64,000 nucleotides of DNA from Atrina japonica (Eukaryota; Mollusca; Bivalvia; Pterioida; Pinnidae). The DNA lies in assembly GCA_030159075.1 (NCBI GenBank), contig BROG01000447.1, positions 231,001-295,000 on the forward strand, in the 5' to 3' direction. Positions 47,976 to 61,000 of the stretch are shown piece by piece (positions within the stretch are counted from its first letter, which is position 1; each line of letters starts with the position of its first letter). The notes beneath the pieces are model-generated. The model was given only the letters and a program-made list of their open reading frames with translations, ran no database searches and was not told the DNA's origin. The position numbers and the translations under genes are program-made.

Positions 47976-49465
47976 CCACTGTCTCGGAGCACAGGTCAAA
48001 ATGTGTGGCTCCTTACCTAGAGCTTGGGATGTCTCCATATAAATGAAAAATTATATGCGAAATGTAAAACAAGAATAAAATACATGTAAAAAAAACAATC
48101 TATTTCTAATGTACATGGCCGAATTGTTTGGGATCCCAACACGACGCGTTGTTGCCTTTCGTCAGTACTGGTTTAATGCCTGCTTTAACTCAAGCCCATT
48201 ATTTGGGGGAGTTAATCGTGTTGAAGTATTGTATACTGTAACAGGACTCACAAAACTGAGCCAAAAAATATCCAACACATTTTTTAGCCAATTGAATTAT
48301 TTATTATTCGGTTCCAATCCATAAATATTGATAGCAAATGTCATTGTGTTTTTAATTTTTTGTACATTTACAATGTAACATGGGTGTAACAAGTGGAAAC
48401 TCTATATACATGTACATGTGCCATAATCTGGTACACTATTTGTAAGTCTGGAGGTTTACGTGATTGGAAAAATTCTGTTATGACCAATCAAGCATACCCT
48501 TGTAATTGATGCCATGTGCAATGTCTAATGTAGTTGTCCATGTTCATGCTATATATTTCTCTTTTGAATGACAGTTTGATACACACAAAACATGCACCAA
48601 ACATGACCAAAAATATCTGCCAATACATCGTTTCCGAGATCCCTCCACAGACCACTCTCTGTCGTGTGACTTTCATCACCACGTGACAAAATTTAGGACA
48701 CATCTTGGACAAAATGTCGGACACCTACTGTAGTCTTCGTATCAGCTGATAAATGATAAGTTCAGATTGATACAAAAAGTCCTACAATAAATATTTTAAC
48801 TATAAACATTATCCTATATCTTAGAGTTGTTGGCTAGGTGTATACTCTTGATTTGACTCAAAGTTTACATCAGTGTCAGTGACAGTGTATCATAGACCTA
48901 AAGGCTATAAATACGCTTCAGTTGTAGGTTCATATTTTTATTATGAAATTTGTTTAAATGAATTATCGTCCATCCATGGATTTTTAACTGATTCATTTTT
49001 CTCTCTGGAATTCGATTTACAACATGGCACTTGCTTTTTGATTTATATCGATTTCCTCTACACTCCATGTTTAATTTGTATTCACCGTGACCAAAGTGCC
49101 CTATATTTTCTCAAAGTCACATGATCAGTTTGTTGTAATTTCTGAACTGTTCCGGATCTAGGAAATGACGTATTACAATATTTGTTAGCCAATCTTCAAA
49201 AAAAGTCAATGGGTACGTCACTGGCTAATGGCAGGGTGAGTGCTGTGTAACCCAGTCTTTTCCGCCACCATTACAAACTGGCTGCCATCATCATGATCAT
49301 GTAATTGATAATTTAATAAACTAAGTATTAAACACAAATAAAACAAACCAATCAATATGTGATGATTGAGATTTAACATTCTGTTTAATGCAGGCATACA
49401 GAATATCCGCATGATATATGTACAAAATAAATCATCCACTTTAATCTATAAAGTTTATGCACATT
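47976..49465. other. Intergenic DNA, nothing firm
   Basis: A SINE-tail-like scrap (TGTCTCCATATAAATGAAAA, about 48030) is visible. The short open frames near 48.1-49.4 kb have no recognisable domains. Confidence 0.4.
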
Positions 49466-49469
49466 TTAA

Positions 49470-51760
49470 GAGTAATTCTCTGTAAAGACCAAAGAATTAT
49501 CAAAGTGCTGAGAAATGGTATGTCACAGAATACGCTCATATTTACTATATATGTTTATTATAGAATACTAAAACATAATTGATTTTAAAATTGAAAAAAA
49601 ATATATATTGTTGCCATCAACAAAGAGTTGTTTTTCACAAGATTTGTCCTCTTACCCAGAAAAAGGCATTTTTGCATAGTTTCAACACTTTATTTTTATT
49701 TAACATACAAGATATATCAATAATGTAAATATTTTATTCGAATACCTTTGATTAGACATTCAAAACAATAAAATCCAAAGTGATGTACAGAAGGTTCACA
49801 ACTTAAAGATAGGGGTTTCTGTAATTATCCAATTAGACGAATTTTATGTTTTTTTTGATTTTTCAAGACTTTACCCCCCCAAAAACGCAATAGGAATTTT
49901 AAGATACTTTGACCTAAAGTTTGAATAAGTCTTACAGAACAATGGATTTTTTTTTCGTTTCTTAGCAAACGGTTACTCAAAGTTAGGCTATTTTAAGAAT
50001 TTTCCACGTATATTTCAACTTAATTTCTCTATCATTTCAAATCTTCATAATATTTTTAAATCTAACTTTCAAATATAGTAAATAACATATGTCGAGATCA
50101 CATAATATATATAATTTCATTATATACTGTATTAGCAATATAATATACCTAAATATACCATGATTTCCGCGTCCGTTCAAATCAGGACTCCGCATTGTCT
50201 CTTTTCGAACCGATTTATATCTCGTATCTTGACTTTTACACTAAATATGCTATTTGATTGTCTTTAATAATATTTAGGGACCCTATGATTATACAATTTG
50301 TATTTTATCTTAAGTCAAAAAGCTTCAGATTATTTTAAATTGACCCGACATCTCAAATCCGCCACTGAAATCTGACTACCCAACAGCCAAAATCTAGGAA
50401 ATCTAAAACGAACCAAAATTTGAGTAATTTTTACTGAAAATTATTCAGAAGTGTCATTAATTATCATTTAAAAGATTACTTAAATACAATTAGAACTTGA
50501 GAAATCAACGATTGAATCCGCCGCTAATCAAATCCGAAAAACACTATACTATCAGGAATCCGACATTAGTCTTTTCGATCCGACTCTGTATATTACTAAG
50601 CGATTACAAATTATGATTGCTAACGAAAAATTGATTTTAGTGTCATTTCATGGTATATTTAGAAGGATATTATCATAATTGTGATATATACTTTACTTAA
50701 AAAGTAAACAAATTAACTTAAATCGATCCAATACCTCGACTCCGCCGTCGAATCGACTACTAAATTTAGTGTGCCAACGTAAGGTCTAATCGGCAAAATA
50801 ATTTTGTATAATTTTCTATTGTGAATGATGTGATATACTACAATTATTGTGTTCTTTGAATAAATATTGTGGAGGAAATCGACAATTATTTGTTCGATTC
50901 CACCGATTCTCGAATCCGTCTCTGCCCGAATACCTTTTAATGACCGCCTTAATCAACGTGAGCTAGACGCTCTAGTTTATTGCAAACGTATCGTGGGTTA
51001 TTTTTGAGCGCATAACAGACCACGATTTCGGCTGTATTGATTGAAACGGAAAACATTTAAATTTTTGAGAAAACGGGTAGCGATAGACTGGAAAAAAACA
51101 CCCAAAACCTAAAAATTGGTCGTATTTGCGAGTGATTTGGTTGCATTATGAATCTATGTTTATTGCAAGTACGATTTCTTGTATCCACATGTAGTACCGA
51201 GTTCACATAAGCTGTTCATTTCCAATTTTATTAAAGGGTTCTCTTTTTGCACGGATAACAAATTATGTTGATGTTGTCCAAAATTATTAATTAGTAACAA
51301 AAATACCCACTGAGATATTTTGCTGTTCGTTTCTACTATTGTTACTAAAGTCACTTGAGCGATTTCCTATGCTGCGTTTTTACAGAGGCCTGATTTAAAT
51401 TTGCACGGGATTTCCCTATATTAATCTTAAAAACCAACTTTCAAATGGTCTTTTTTAAAAACGGAGGCATTACGATCCCCGATATTTTCTACCTTGTTAT
51501 ATAAACATGTTAAGATCAATAATTAATACAAAAAACTGCTGTCAAAACTGAAAATATCACATTTCATGAAATTTACGTAATATGGCTATTTCCACTTTCA
51601 ATATAGATAAATGACCGTTGCTATGGTAACGAGGAAGTTTTACTGGGAAAAAATTGTAAGGTTTTGTTACTCTCATGCCAGGCTATCATTGTGACCAGGT
51701 GCCTTCAAAATTTGCGATATACCATTTCTGACCAATTTTGGTCTTTACAGAGAATTACTC
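49470..51760. mobile_element. TTAA-flanked inverted-repeat element, 2291 bp
   Basis: The inverted termini start GAGTAATTCTCTGTAAAGAC at both ends and extend imperfectly for about 50 bases. TTAA (49466-49469 and 51761-51764) flanks both sides, as in piggyBac-type insertions. No transposase ORF is present. The interior has diverged direct repeats about 360 bases apart around AATCCGCC/CTTTTCGANCCGA motifs (about 50160-50930). Confidence 0.78.
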
Positions 51761-51764
51761 TTAA

Positions 51765-52059
51765 CTAGTAAAAAGATCTTATTTGATTCCAAAAATGAAT
51801 CCATTATATCATATTCTGGATTAATGTCTGCCTGTCAACTAACTATCCAACAGATGACAAGATAATATCATTTTAATTCTTGTGGCAATGAACAGCTACC
51901 AGCTGATGATATGCCAATGGGGTATTATTTCCAATGAGTCCGACAACTGTTCATGACAATTTAGTTAAGTGTTTATACACTCTCTTCTGAAGCTGTGACA
52001 TACACATTTGAGGATATAAGTTGGTGGTTCAATTTCCCCATTTTCCTTGTATATTCCAA
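51765..52059. other. EIF6 3' untranslated and flanking region
   Basis: This is downstream of the EIF6 stop on the minus strand. No clear AATAAA was found. Confidence 0.4.
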
Positions 52060-55000
52060 TTAAGCCATGCTGCAAAAAGAAAACAAAAGTCTGAAGAATT
52101 GATCAAATCAATCTATTTTCTAATTTTCTGTTGAAGAAACTTATAAAAAACATTACCATTAAATGCACTTGTTTTAGAAATATATTTCTTGGTTGTTGTT
52201 GCAAAACACAAGCAGAATATTGTCCTTATAATTAACTCTTTGTACTTGTATTACAGTTTTAGACATTGTGGTTTAGCACTTCAAACACGGACAATTACGG
52301 ATACGGTTGTACTTGCCATCTGGACGATCGGGGTGCAAATTTTGATTGCCCAGTCATAAAAATGGTCGCAAATGCAACTGGGCGAGTGCTAATTTTACTC
52401 CCTGGCTAGATACCTTTAATCTTACTACTAATCTGAACATTTGTTTGTGGTTTAGCACCACAATTACCTTTCATCTGATTTGTAATATTGACATCTACAT
52501 TTGTGGTTAAATGTCACAGCCGGTAACCTGTAATCTGATTGCTAATCTTGACAGTTTTTATTTAATAGATTAAGTACATGTACCATGTGATGTATCAATT
52601 CTAATTATTCTACCGGCTCCTTTTAATATTTTGATGTTTGATGCAAAATTTTAGCGACGCCAAAATATACCAATTTACAGTATAGCTAAATACCTTCAAT
52701 CCGATGGCTAATCTTGACACATCTATTTATAGCTAGATACCTTCAAACTGATTGCTAATGCTGACCCATTTATTTGTGGTTTAGCACTATAGCTAGATCC
52801 CTTCAATCTGATGCTAATCTTGACACATTTGTGGTTTAGCACTATAGCTAGATACCTTCAATCTGATTGCTAAACTTAACACTTTTATCTGTAGTTTAGT
52901 ATCAAATAACACCATCTTGATGACCCATGTAGCAAAATAAGTCATCTTGATAACTCGGGTAACACAAAAAATCACCTTGATGACTCACGTAACACAATAA
53001 GTCACCTTCATGACATAAATCACCTTGATGACTCAGATAACAGAATAAGTCACCTTGATAAGTCATGTAACCCAATAAACCACCGTAATGAGGTAACAAT
53101 AAATCACCTTGATGACTCAGGTACTACAATAAGTCACCTTAGTGATTCAGGTAACACAATAAGTTACCTTGATGACTTGTGTAACACAATAAGTTACCTT
53201 GATGACTCCAGTAACACAATTAGTTACCTTAGTGATTCAGGTAACACAATTAGTTACCTTGATGACTCCAGTAACACAATAAGTTACCTTAGTGATTCAG
53301 GTAACACAATTAGTTACCTTGATGACTCCAGTAACACAATAAGTTACCTTAGTGATTCAGGTAACACAATTAGGTTACCTTGATGACTCCAGTAACACAA
53401 TAAGTTACCTTAGTGATTCAGGTAACACAATTAGTTACCTTGATGACTCCAGTAACACAATAAGTTACCTTAGTGATTCAGGTAACACAATTAGTTACCT
53501 TGATGACTCCAGTAACACAATAAGTTACCTTAGTGATTCAGGTAACACAATTAGTTACCTTGATGACTCCAGTAACACAATAAGTTACCTTGATGACTTG
53601 TGTAACACAATGAATCACCTAAGTGTCTCATTTAACACAACAAGTCACTTAAGTGACTCGGGTGACAATAAGTCACATGAGTGACTTTGATAATACAATA
53701 AGTCACTGTATTGACTTTGGTAATACAATAAGTCATGTAAGTGACTTTGGTAACACAATAAATAATCTTTATGACTTAGGTGACACAGTATGTCACCTTA
53801 ATCACTTAGGTAACACAGTAAGTCACCTTAAACAGGTAATGTAACTACTTACCTATCAATCAAGCTTTCTCTCATCTGTGTAGAAATATTACTTGGTTGT
53901 CTATCGCCTATTTTGAATACACTTTCAATGACTGATAATTCTGTACTGGTGGTATCCAAGCCACAGAATGCTATCCAATCATTTACTACCATCCCAGCTG
54001 ATATCACATCACTTCCACGATTTACTGTCCCAGCCTGTCATATAAACGATAATTCAATAAAAACAAATCTTAATCTAAAGCAATTTTTACACACTTTTGG
54101 AGGTTAACAATGTTTCAATTAAAATGTTTATTTCTTTATTTTGACAACTGTGAGATGCAATGTACCACATTACTGTGAGATGCAATGTACCACATTACTG
54201 TGAGACAATGTACCACATTACTGTGAGACAATGTAACACATTATTGTGAGACACGATGTAACACATACTGTGAGATGCAATGTAACACATTATTGTGAGA
54301 CACGATGTAACACATACTGTGAGATGCAATGTAACACATTACTGTGGAACTGGTACATGGGGGTAATTTACAAGACAAACTCTTCATCGCGTATTTAGTG
54401 TAACCCCGTGTTTTTGAATGTCGTTGAAACCACCATGCCAAATAGTAATGTCTGTACTACACATTGTACAAAATGCATAGTTGCATCCTCATGTCGATCA
54501 TATTATGATACCATTAAAATGACTTAAATAAGAGTCCTTGAATTTCTGTATCTGCTTGACATTCCTTTTGGTTGACTCCATCTTTTAAACAGCATAACTA
54601 GAAACAGCAGAGATGTGTCCGCCATTGCCATGTGCTCGCACTGTTTCATGGCAAAGCTTGAATATCAATATTGCCTTCAAACGTTTGTAAGATTCTGTTT
54701 CTAAATGAGAAAACTGAAAGCGAAACCGGACAATGCAGATCTGGAACACGGAATTTATCTATGAAAATCGGGACTGTTCCACCCAAAGCGGAATAGTTGG
54801 CAAGTATGCATATGCATGAGAAACTTTAGGTCTTATACCCCAATAACAGCAAATTCTTAGTTTTGATCTTAAATCATAAAAAGTTGGTTGAGCTTCACCT
54901 TGAGTATGGAGTAAATTTGATGGTCATGATTTAATCAATGGATACATTAGTAATTGACATAGAAATAAAGTACACAAGATAATATTACATGTAATAAACT

Positions 55001-58000
55001 CACCACTAAAGGAACTTGTAACAGTGAAGATAATTCTTCAAGACTTTCAACACTTGTTTTGGGATGGACCTGCAATACATATTTATACCATTTAAACAAC
55101 AAAAAATAAAATATTTATATATTACATAGCAATTTAAACATCAAAACAAAATAATAGATTAAATCAAAAACTTTTAAAAGCAATGAATGTATACATTAGT
55201 ACAGTGGAAGCTGTCTCGAAAGACCACTTCTCATGGAAGGACCGTCTGTCTTTTTAGACGACATTCTAAAAACCTTTGGGCTTAATAATATTTTAAATAA
55301 AACCTAAGAGACCTGTCTACAGAGACCACACATCAGTGGCAGATGGGGTAGTCTCTCAGGACAGCTTTCACTGTACAAGTGAGACTAAAAAACTTTAAAT
55401 ACAGAGAAATTTGACAAATTATCTTACATGGAATGTTAAATGCACACATCTAGCCATGTGCTTAATCGGTAATCTTCATAAAGCTTTTCCTAAATTTAAT
55501 TATCAATGGCCGGAATGATGGCAGATTCATAGAAACGGATACAATGGGCTATTGTAGTACATTGTAGTTATACAAATCCATTTCTTCTTTTAACCACCAG
55601 ATGATTAGTTTGGGATGTCTAGGAGATAAAATACTGCATAAATTTGCCAACTGTCAATTATTTACTGATAGTACGATTGCAAAGGAATATAACTCGAACA
55701 TCACTTTGCTCTAAAACAAAGTGTACTAGTCAGTCAGGGACCAGCTTACCCGTGTCAAATCTTGCATCTGTGAGAGTTAAAAATGAACTGTACACATTGC
55801 TAATGAACTGTTTACCCATGACACAGCATGACTTATCACATAGCCATCTTATGAAAATACCCATGATTATGAGTAGATGAACTGTACATACCCATGGCTT
55901 ACAGGGCTCTACAAACCTAAAACATTTGTATTAACCAGAAATTTTTACTAGCCAGCCAGTTTTACTCGCCAAAGATTTATTTTAAACAGAATATATAAGT
56001 TAATGTTAAAAATATGTTGTGTGTGTGGTGTTAATGTGTTCTTAAAAAAAATCCAGACTCGAACATATAGTACATATTTAATTTTCTGGTTTATGTAACA
56101 TTTTGGCCAATTTTAAAAAAGGTATGGCCTGCATGTTGATCTTTTGTCCAAACTTTAAACAATGGCCAAAATATCCCTAATTTTTCACAGTAGTGAGTTG
56201 TAAACAGGCAACCTATGTTTTACACAGAGATTTTTCGAAGACATGAAAAGACGACTTGACACCTCAAAAATAGTAAACCTTGATATAATGCCAACAAAAC
56301 ACTGTAATACCGACCAAAATTTAAGAAAAACAAATCCCTTTGGGGATGGCAGTATTACTGGAGGATAAACTGTACGATATAATCTATGACTTAGGCTGTG
56401 GTCACTATTCGTCGACTGTACATATCTATGACTTATTTTACACTATTGCTTACTTAAAATCGAAACATATTCGGCCTATAGTGAACACTTATTCTCACTA
56501 TTTTAACCAAGATGTACATTTATCTGTTGACTTATTCTCACTATTGTTAGGAAAATGTAAAACATAGAGCAATACTATGACTTACAGTCTCACTGATTGA
56601 CTGTACAAATCTGTTGTTGACTTAGCGCATAACTCACTATTGACGATGTACATAGTCTATGGACTTTTGATTCCGGTCACTATTGGTCGCAATGTACATG
56701 ATCTATGACTTATGGTCTCACTATTGATTTGTACATTGTAGAGCTATGACTTATTCTCACTATTGACATTATAGAACAGTGGAACACCTGCTTTAAAAGA
56801 TCACCCTCCTACCACTGAAATGTGGTCTTAGACAACAGGTGGTCTGTCAAAAGAGGTTTTACTTTAAGGATTACTGAACTAAATGGCAGGGGTAGACAAA
56901 TACCATTGCTCGATGCCTAAGGCAACCATTTTCAGGGGTTGGGCAAGTATTTCAAAGAGTAGCACTTGTCCATGGGCAAGTGAAAACAAATCTTTCATTT
57001 TTCGTTTGACTCATTGTGAACTTTTAAATTGGGATAGAGATCCTCAAATATAAACCGGATATCACATTACATTGGAACACACATGGTTATTTCTTATTTG
57101 CAATGATAAAACATGATGGGTCTTCATTGACCAGGATAGATCTGGACAAATTTGTCACTATTCTGGGCAGAAGTAGGCCTATTCCTCTCAATGATGCTGA
57201 TAATGAAAGACACTTGGATAAGAATACTTTACGTAGATTATAGGCTGTCAGCTGAGTCTGCTATTGATCAGAGGTTAAGTTCCGCAAAACTAGGTAAACT
57301 TTACCATATAGGCAGGCACATTGCAGGTCACAAAACAAACCTGGTAATTATAATGCTGTTACTCACACAGCTGAATTGATGGAAGATGAATAAAAATATT
57401 AAAACTTCTTTGAAAATTTAGCAACATTTTATGGAAATTAAGAAAAACACAGAACTATGTCAAAATACAAGAATCTCTTTAAATTCTTTGTCATTTGACT
57501 TCCAATGGGAAATTAAAATGCAAATTGGGAAAAATGCATTTTTTTTGCATTGGGAATGGGACCTTATTTCGGCCACGCAAGATAGGGTGGAAAATCCCTG
57601 TGTATTATTATTGGCCTTCATGAAATTGTTGGGCAAGTAGATTTGTTGGTAGGGCAAGTGAATTTACAAAGTCAACCTGTCCTTAGGCAAGTACTTGAAA
57701 TTTCTATTTGTCTACCCCTGTAGATGGATTTCAGAATGTGGTCTCATAAGACAGGTGGTCATCATTGACAGTGGTTTTCACATGACAGATTCCAGTGTCC
57801 ATCACAGAGAAAAATGTAATACCTGCTTTAGTGACCACCTGTGTATAAAGACCACCTGGTCATAAAGACCATTTTGTTGTTGTCCCAAATAAACTCTATA
57901 TAAAGACCACCTCCCTATATAGACTGGTTCCATTATGTTCCTAAAGAGGTCATTATATACAAGTTTCACTGTAATACTGTCTTACCAGTCCACCCTGATT

Positions 58001-61000
58001 ACTAATTGTACAGTAACTTCCAACCAACACATTATCTGCAATTGTCTGTCTGAATACTTCTACTCCAAGAACATCTGTACATATTTCTTCTGTCTCCTAC
58101 AATTAAAACTCAGATTCACACATTTTCCCCTTCCATAACATCATACAACTTTACAAGTAAATCAAAGTTTATCATCATATAATATATGTAATTGTGTATA
58201 CACATGAATTAAAGTCAAAGGTTCAAAGCTTCACATGTAAAGTGAAAGTTATCCAATATTCAAATTATATTCTGCTTCTTTTTGTTATGTAGATCCAGTG
58301 TCCCTTAATTACAACGCTTGACAAAAAATACCCCCTCCCCCAAGAAACAGATTGCTGCATTAGCAGTCCTGGCACAATACATGTGTAACAGGAGTAATAA
58401 AAACACAAAAAACAGATCAAATGATCATGGATACCCACATGTTAATAAGAAACTCACTCTGTCCAAATCCGGATGAACAAGGGCCACATAATCATTACAG
58501 GTGACTACATTACCAAGTGCTGATAGTCTCTCTTCAACTCGTTGAACTTTAATCTTATCTGGAAGGGAATTTCTTATGTGTTGCAGTTCCTGGTCTGTGG
58601 TTGAATTGGGAACAAGGAGTCCGTTTTTATTTCCTTAAATTAGATTATTGCCATCGTTGAGTTTTTCCCCTTCAAATTCTTAAACTAGACACTATATAAA
58701 CAATGGTATGGTAACCATTATAAAATGTACATGTTTATGTATGGTGAAAAATTTGCAATACTTTTTCATTGAACAAGAAGTGTTTGAGACAAACTCTGCT
58801 CCTTAAAAGTAAGTCACAAAGTCCCATAACTCTGAAAAGTAAGCCATAAAGTCCCATAACTTTGAAAAGTAAGCCATAAAGTCCTACAACTTTGCAAAGT
58901 AAGCCATAAAGTCCCATAACTCTGAAAAGTAAGCCATAAAGTCCCACAACTCTGAAAAGTAAGCCATAAAGTCCCATAACTCTGGCAAATACTGCAATGT
59001 ATTGGCCATAATAAAACTCATCTTAGATGTTATTGATTTAAAACTTCATATATCAGAGTTTTTGAAATCCGCCAGTCTTACCAGCAACACTGGTAAATTT
59101 GACAAAAGCCCTGTGAAATTCATCAAATAATCGGTCCAAACGACCGGTAAATGTTTGTGCCATCCAATCCGGATTTTTTTCCACTTCTGTTTATTTTTGT
59201 TGTAGACCAGTGAAAGGCTTGAAGTTATGACGTACCATTCAATCTGTTCAAACACATCACTGTCTCAGATAATTGTAAAACATGGCAGCCTTGTGGCCTA
59301 TCAAGTTTATTTTAGTTGTAGACCAGTAAAAGGCTTGGCTAGGGTGAATGTACATGTAGCCTGTGTAGGATAGATATATACATGTGTGACTGTCAACTGG
59401 GTGAATGTACACGTAGCCTGATAAAGGATAGATATATAAATGTGTGACTGTCAACTGGGTGAATGTACATGTAGCCTGTGTAGGATACAGTCCCTATACT
59501 CACCAACACACATTCTGCCTATGATTCTACATCCTGCTAAACTTGCGTGTATAACTGGTATAGTCTCTGATAATTCACCCTCAAAAACACTGTAAACAAA
59601 ATTGAGAGAATTTTTTACATAGATCACATTCCAAAACAATATTCACTTGTCCTCTCTTACATGTTACTGTATAAGTGTTGGTGTGTATACATGACCATTG
59701 TGTCAATTACCAATCTGGTAAGCTAATTGGGTGATTTAAATTATAAGACCAGAAAAAAATGACTATAGTTTAAATGTGGTGTTTTTAAAAAAATATACAG
59801 TCAGACCACTTTATAAAATTATATACATGTACAATCTTATCATTTTCTTTCTCTGAGAACACTATAAAAGCACTGACAGAAAGGTAGTAAACTACTGTAC
59901 AAAAAAATGTTTTGCAGACCAAGTTCAAGGTAACACTACCAGTGATGTTATAAATACATGTATTTGACATCATAATTAAAGTCAAACTGTGGCATCATTT
60001 TGGCGATGTAAGATGTTGCCTTACTGAAATTTGATAGACTCTTGATGAATGCTTTTTAATTTCACTGCATGCGTAAAACAAGGAGCAGCACTCTCTTTTT
60101 AGGCATTGCTTTAGTTCATAATATGAATTAATGCAATGCCTTGAAAGCAAGCACAGCTCCTTGTTTTAAAAATGCAGGAAAGAGCACTCATCAGGAGTCT
60201 ATCTGGTCTTGCAAGAGCAACATCTGTCCCACAAAATGACGTCCCGGTTTAATTGTGACATCAAATATTAAGAACATTGGCACATCTAGCATAAATTTGA
60301 CCAGAAGAAGTCTCCTAAATGTTTGATTTGAATATGTTTGTGTGAAGAGTGACTAGCAAAGCATCAGATTGATGTTAAAAATTGACGTTTAAATTTGATG
60401 AAGGTTTTTGGATCATACATACAGTATGTACAGCTCATTTTCTACCTCCTTACCATAAAGAACTCCCTTTGCTCGCTTATTAATAACTATCATGTAAACA
60501 GAGGGTCCTGTATGTCTTGGGAAGGCTTTTAAATTCAGTGTGAATATATATAATTCAGGTGAAGGCATTTTTAGAAAAAATAGATTCATAGATTAGATGG
60601 TTCTATCACTTTTATCTGAGTGAGATCAGGAATTTTCTTAGTTACAGCTGCAAGGAAGAAGGTATTTTACTACTGTGATTTTTCTGTCTCCTCTTTGTAT
60701 TCCAATATGGTGGGATTTATAAACAAAATCTGGTGACCAAAATTATATAACTGAAAAAACATGATTTAAAGTGGTTACATTTTATAAAAGTATATACCTG
60801 GATGGATTGAAAAATATCTCCTCAGTAAATACATGTTTTTTCAGATGTCTTGCATGGTACATGGTAATTTCAGCACCAAGTAATTTCAGCACTTAAAAGT
60901 AAGTATTTTGGCACTTTCAAAAACACCTGTTGAAACTTGATTTTTATAAGTTAATATTCATCATTAAGTACTTATTATTTCATCTTAATCAATATTATCT

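Noticed and set aside
52902..53844. Repeat protein with [10 protein letters not shown] units
   Set aside because: It lies within EIF6 intron 6 on the opposite strand and follows exactly from the 30-bp minisatellite.
58735..58977. GLYGLLF repeat protein on the minus strand
   Set aside because: It is the translation of the 30-bp minisatellite in EIF6 intron 2.
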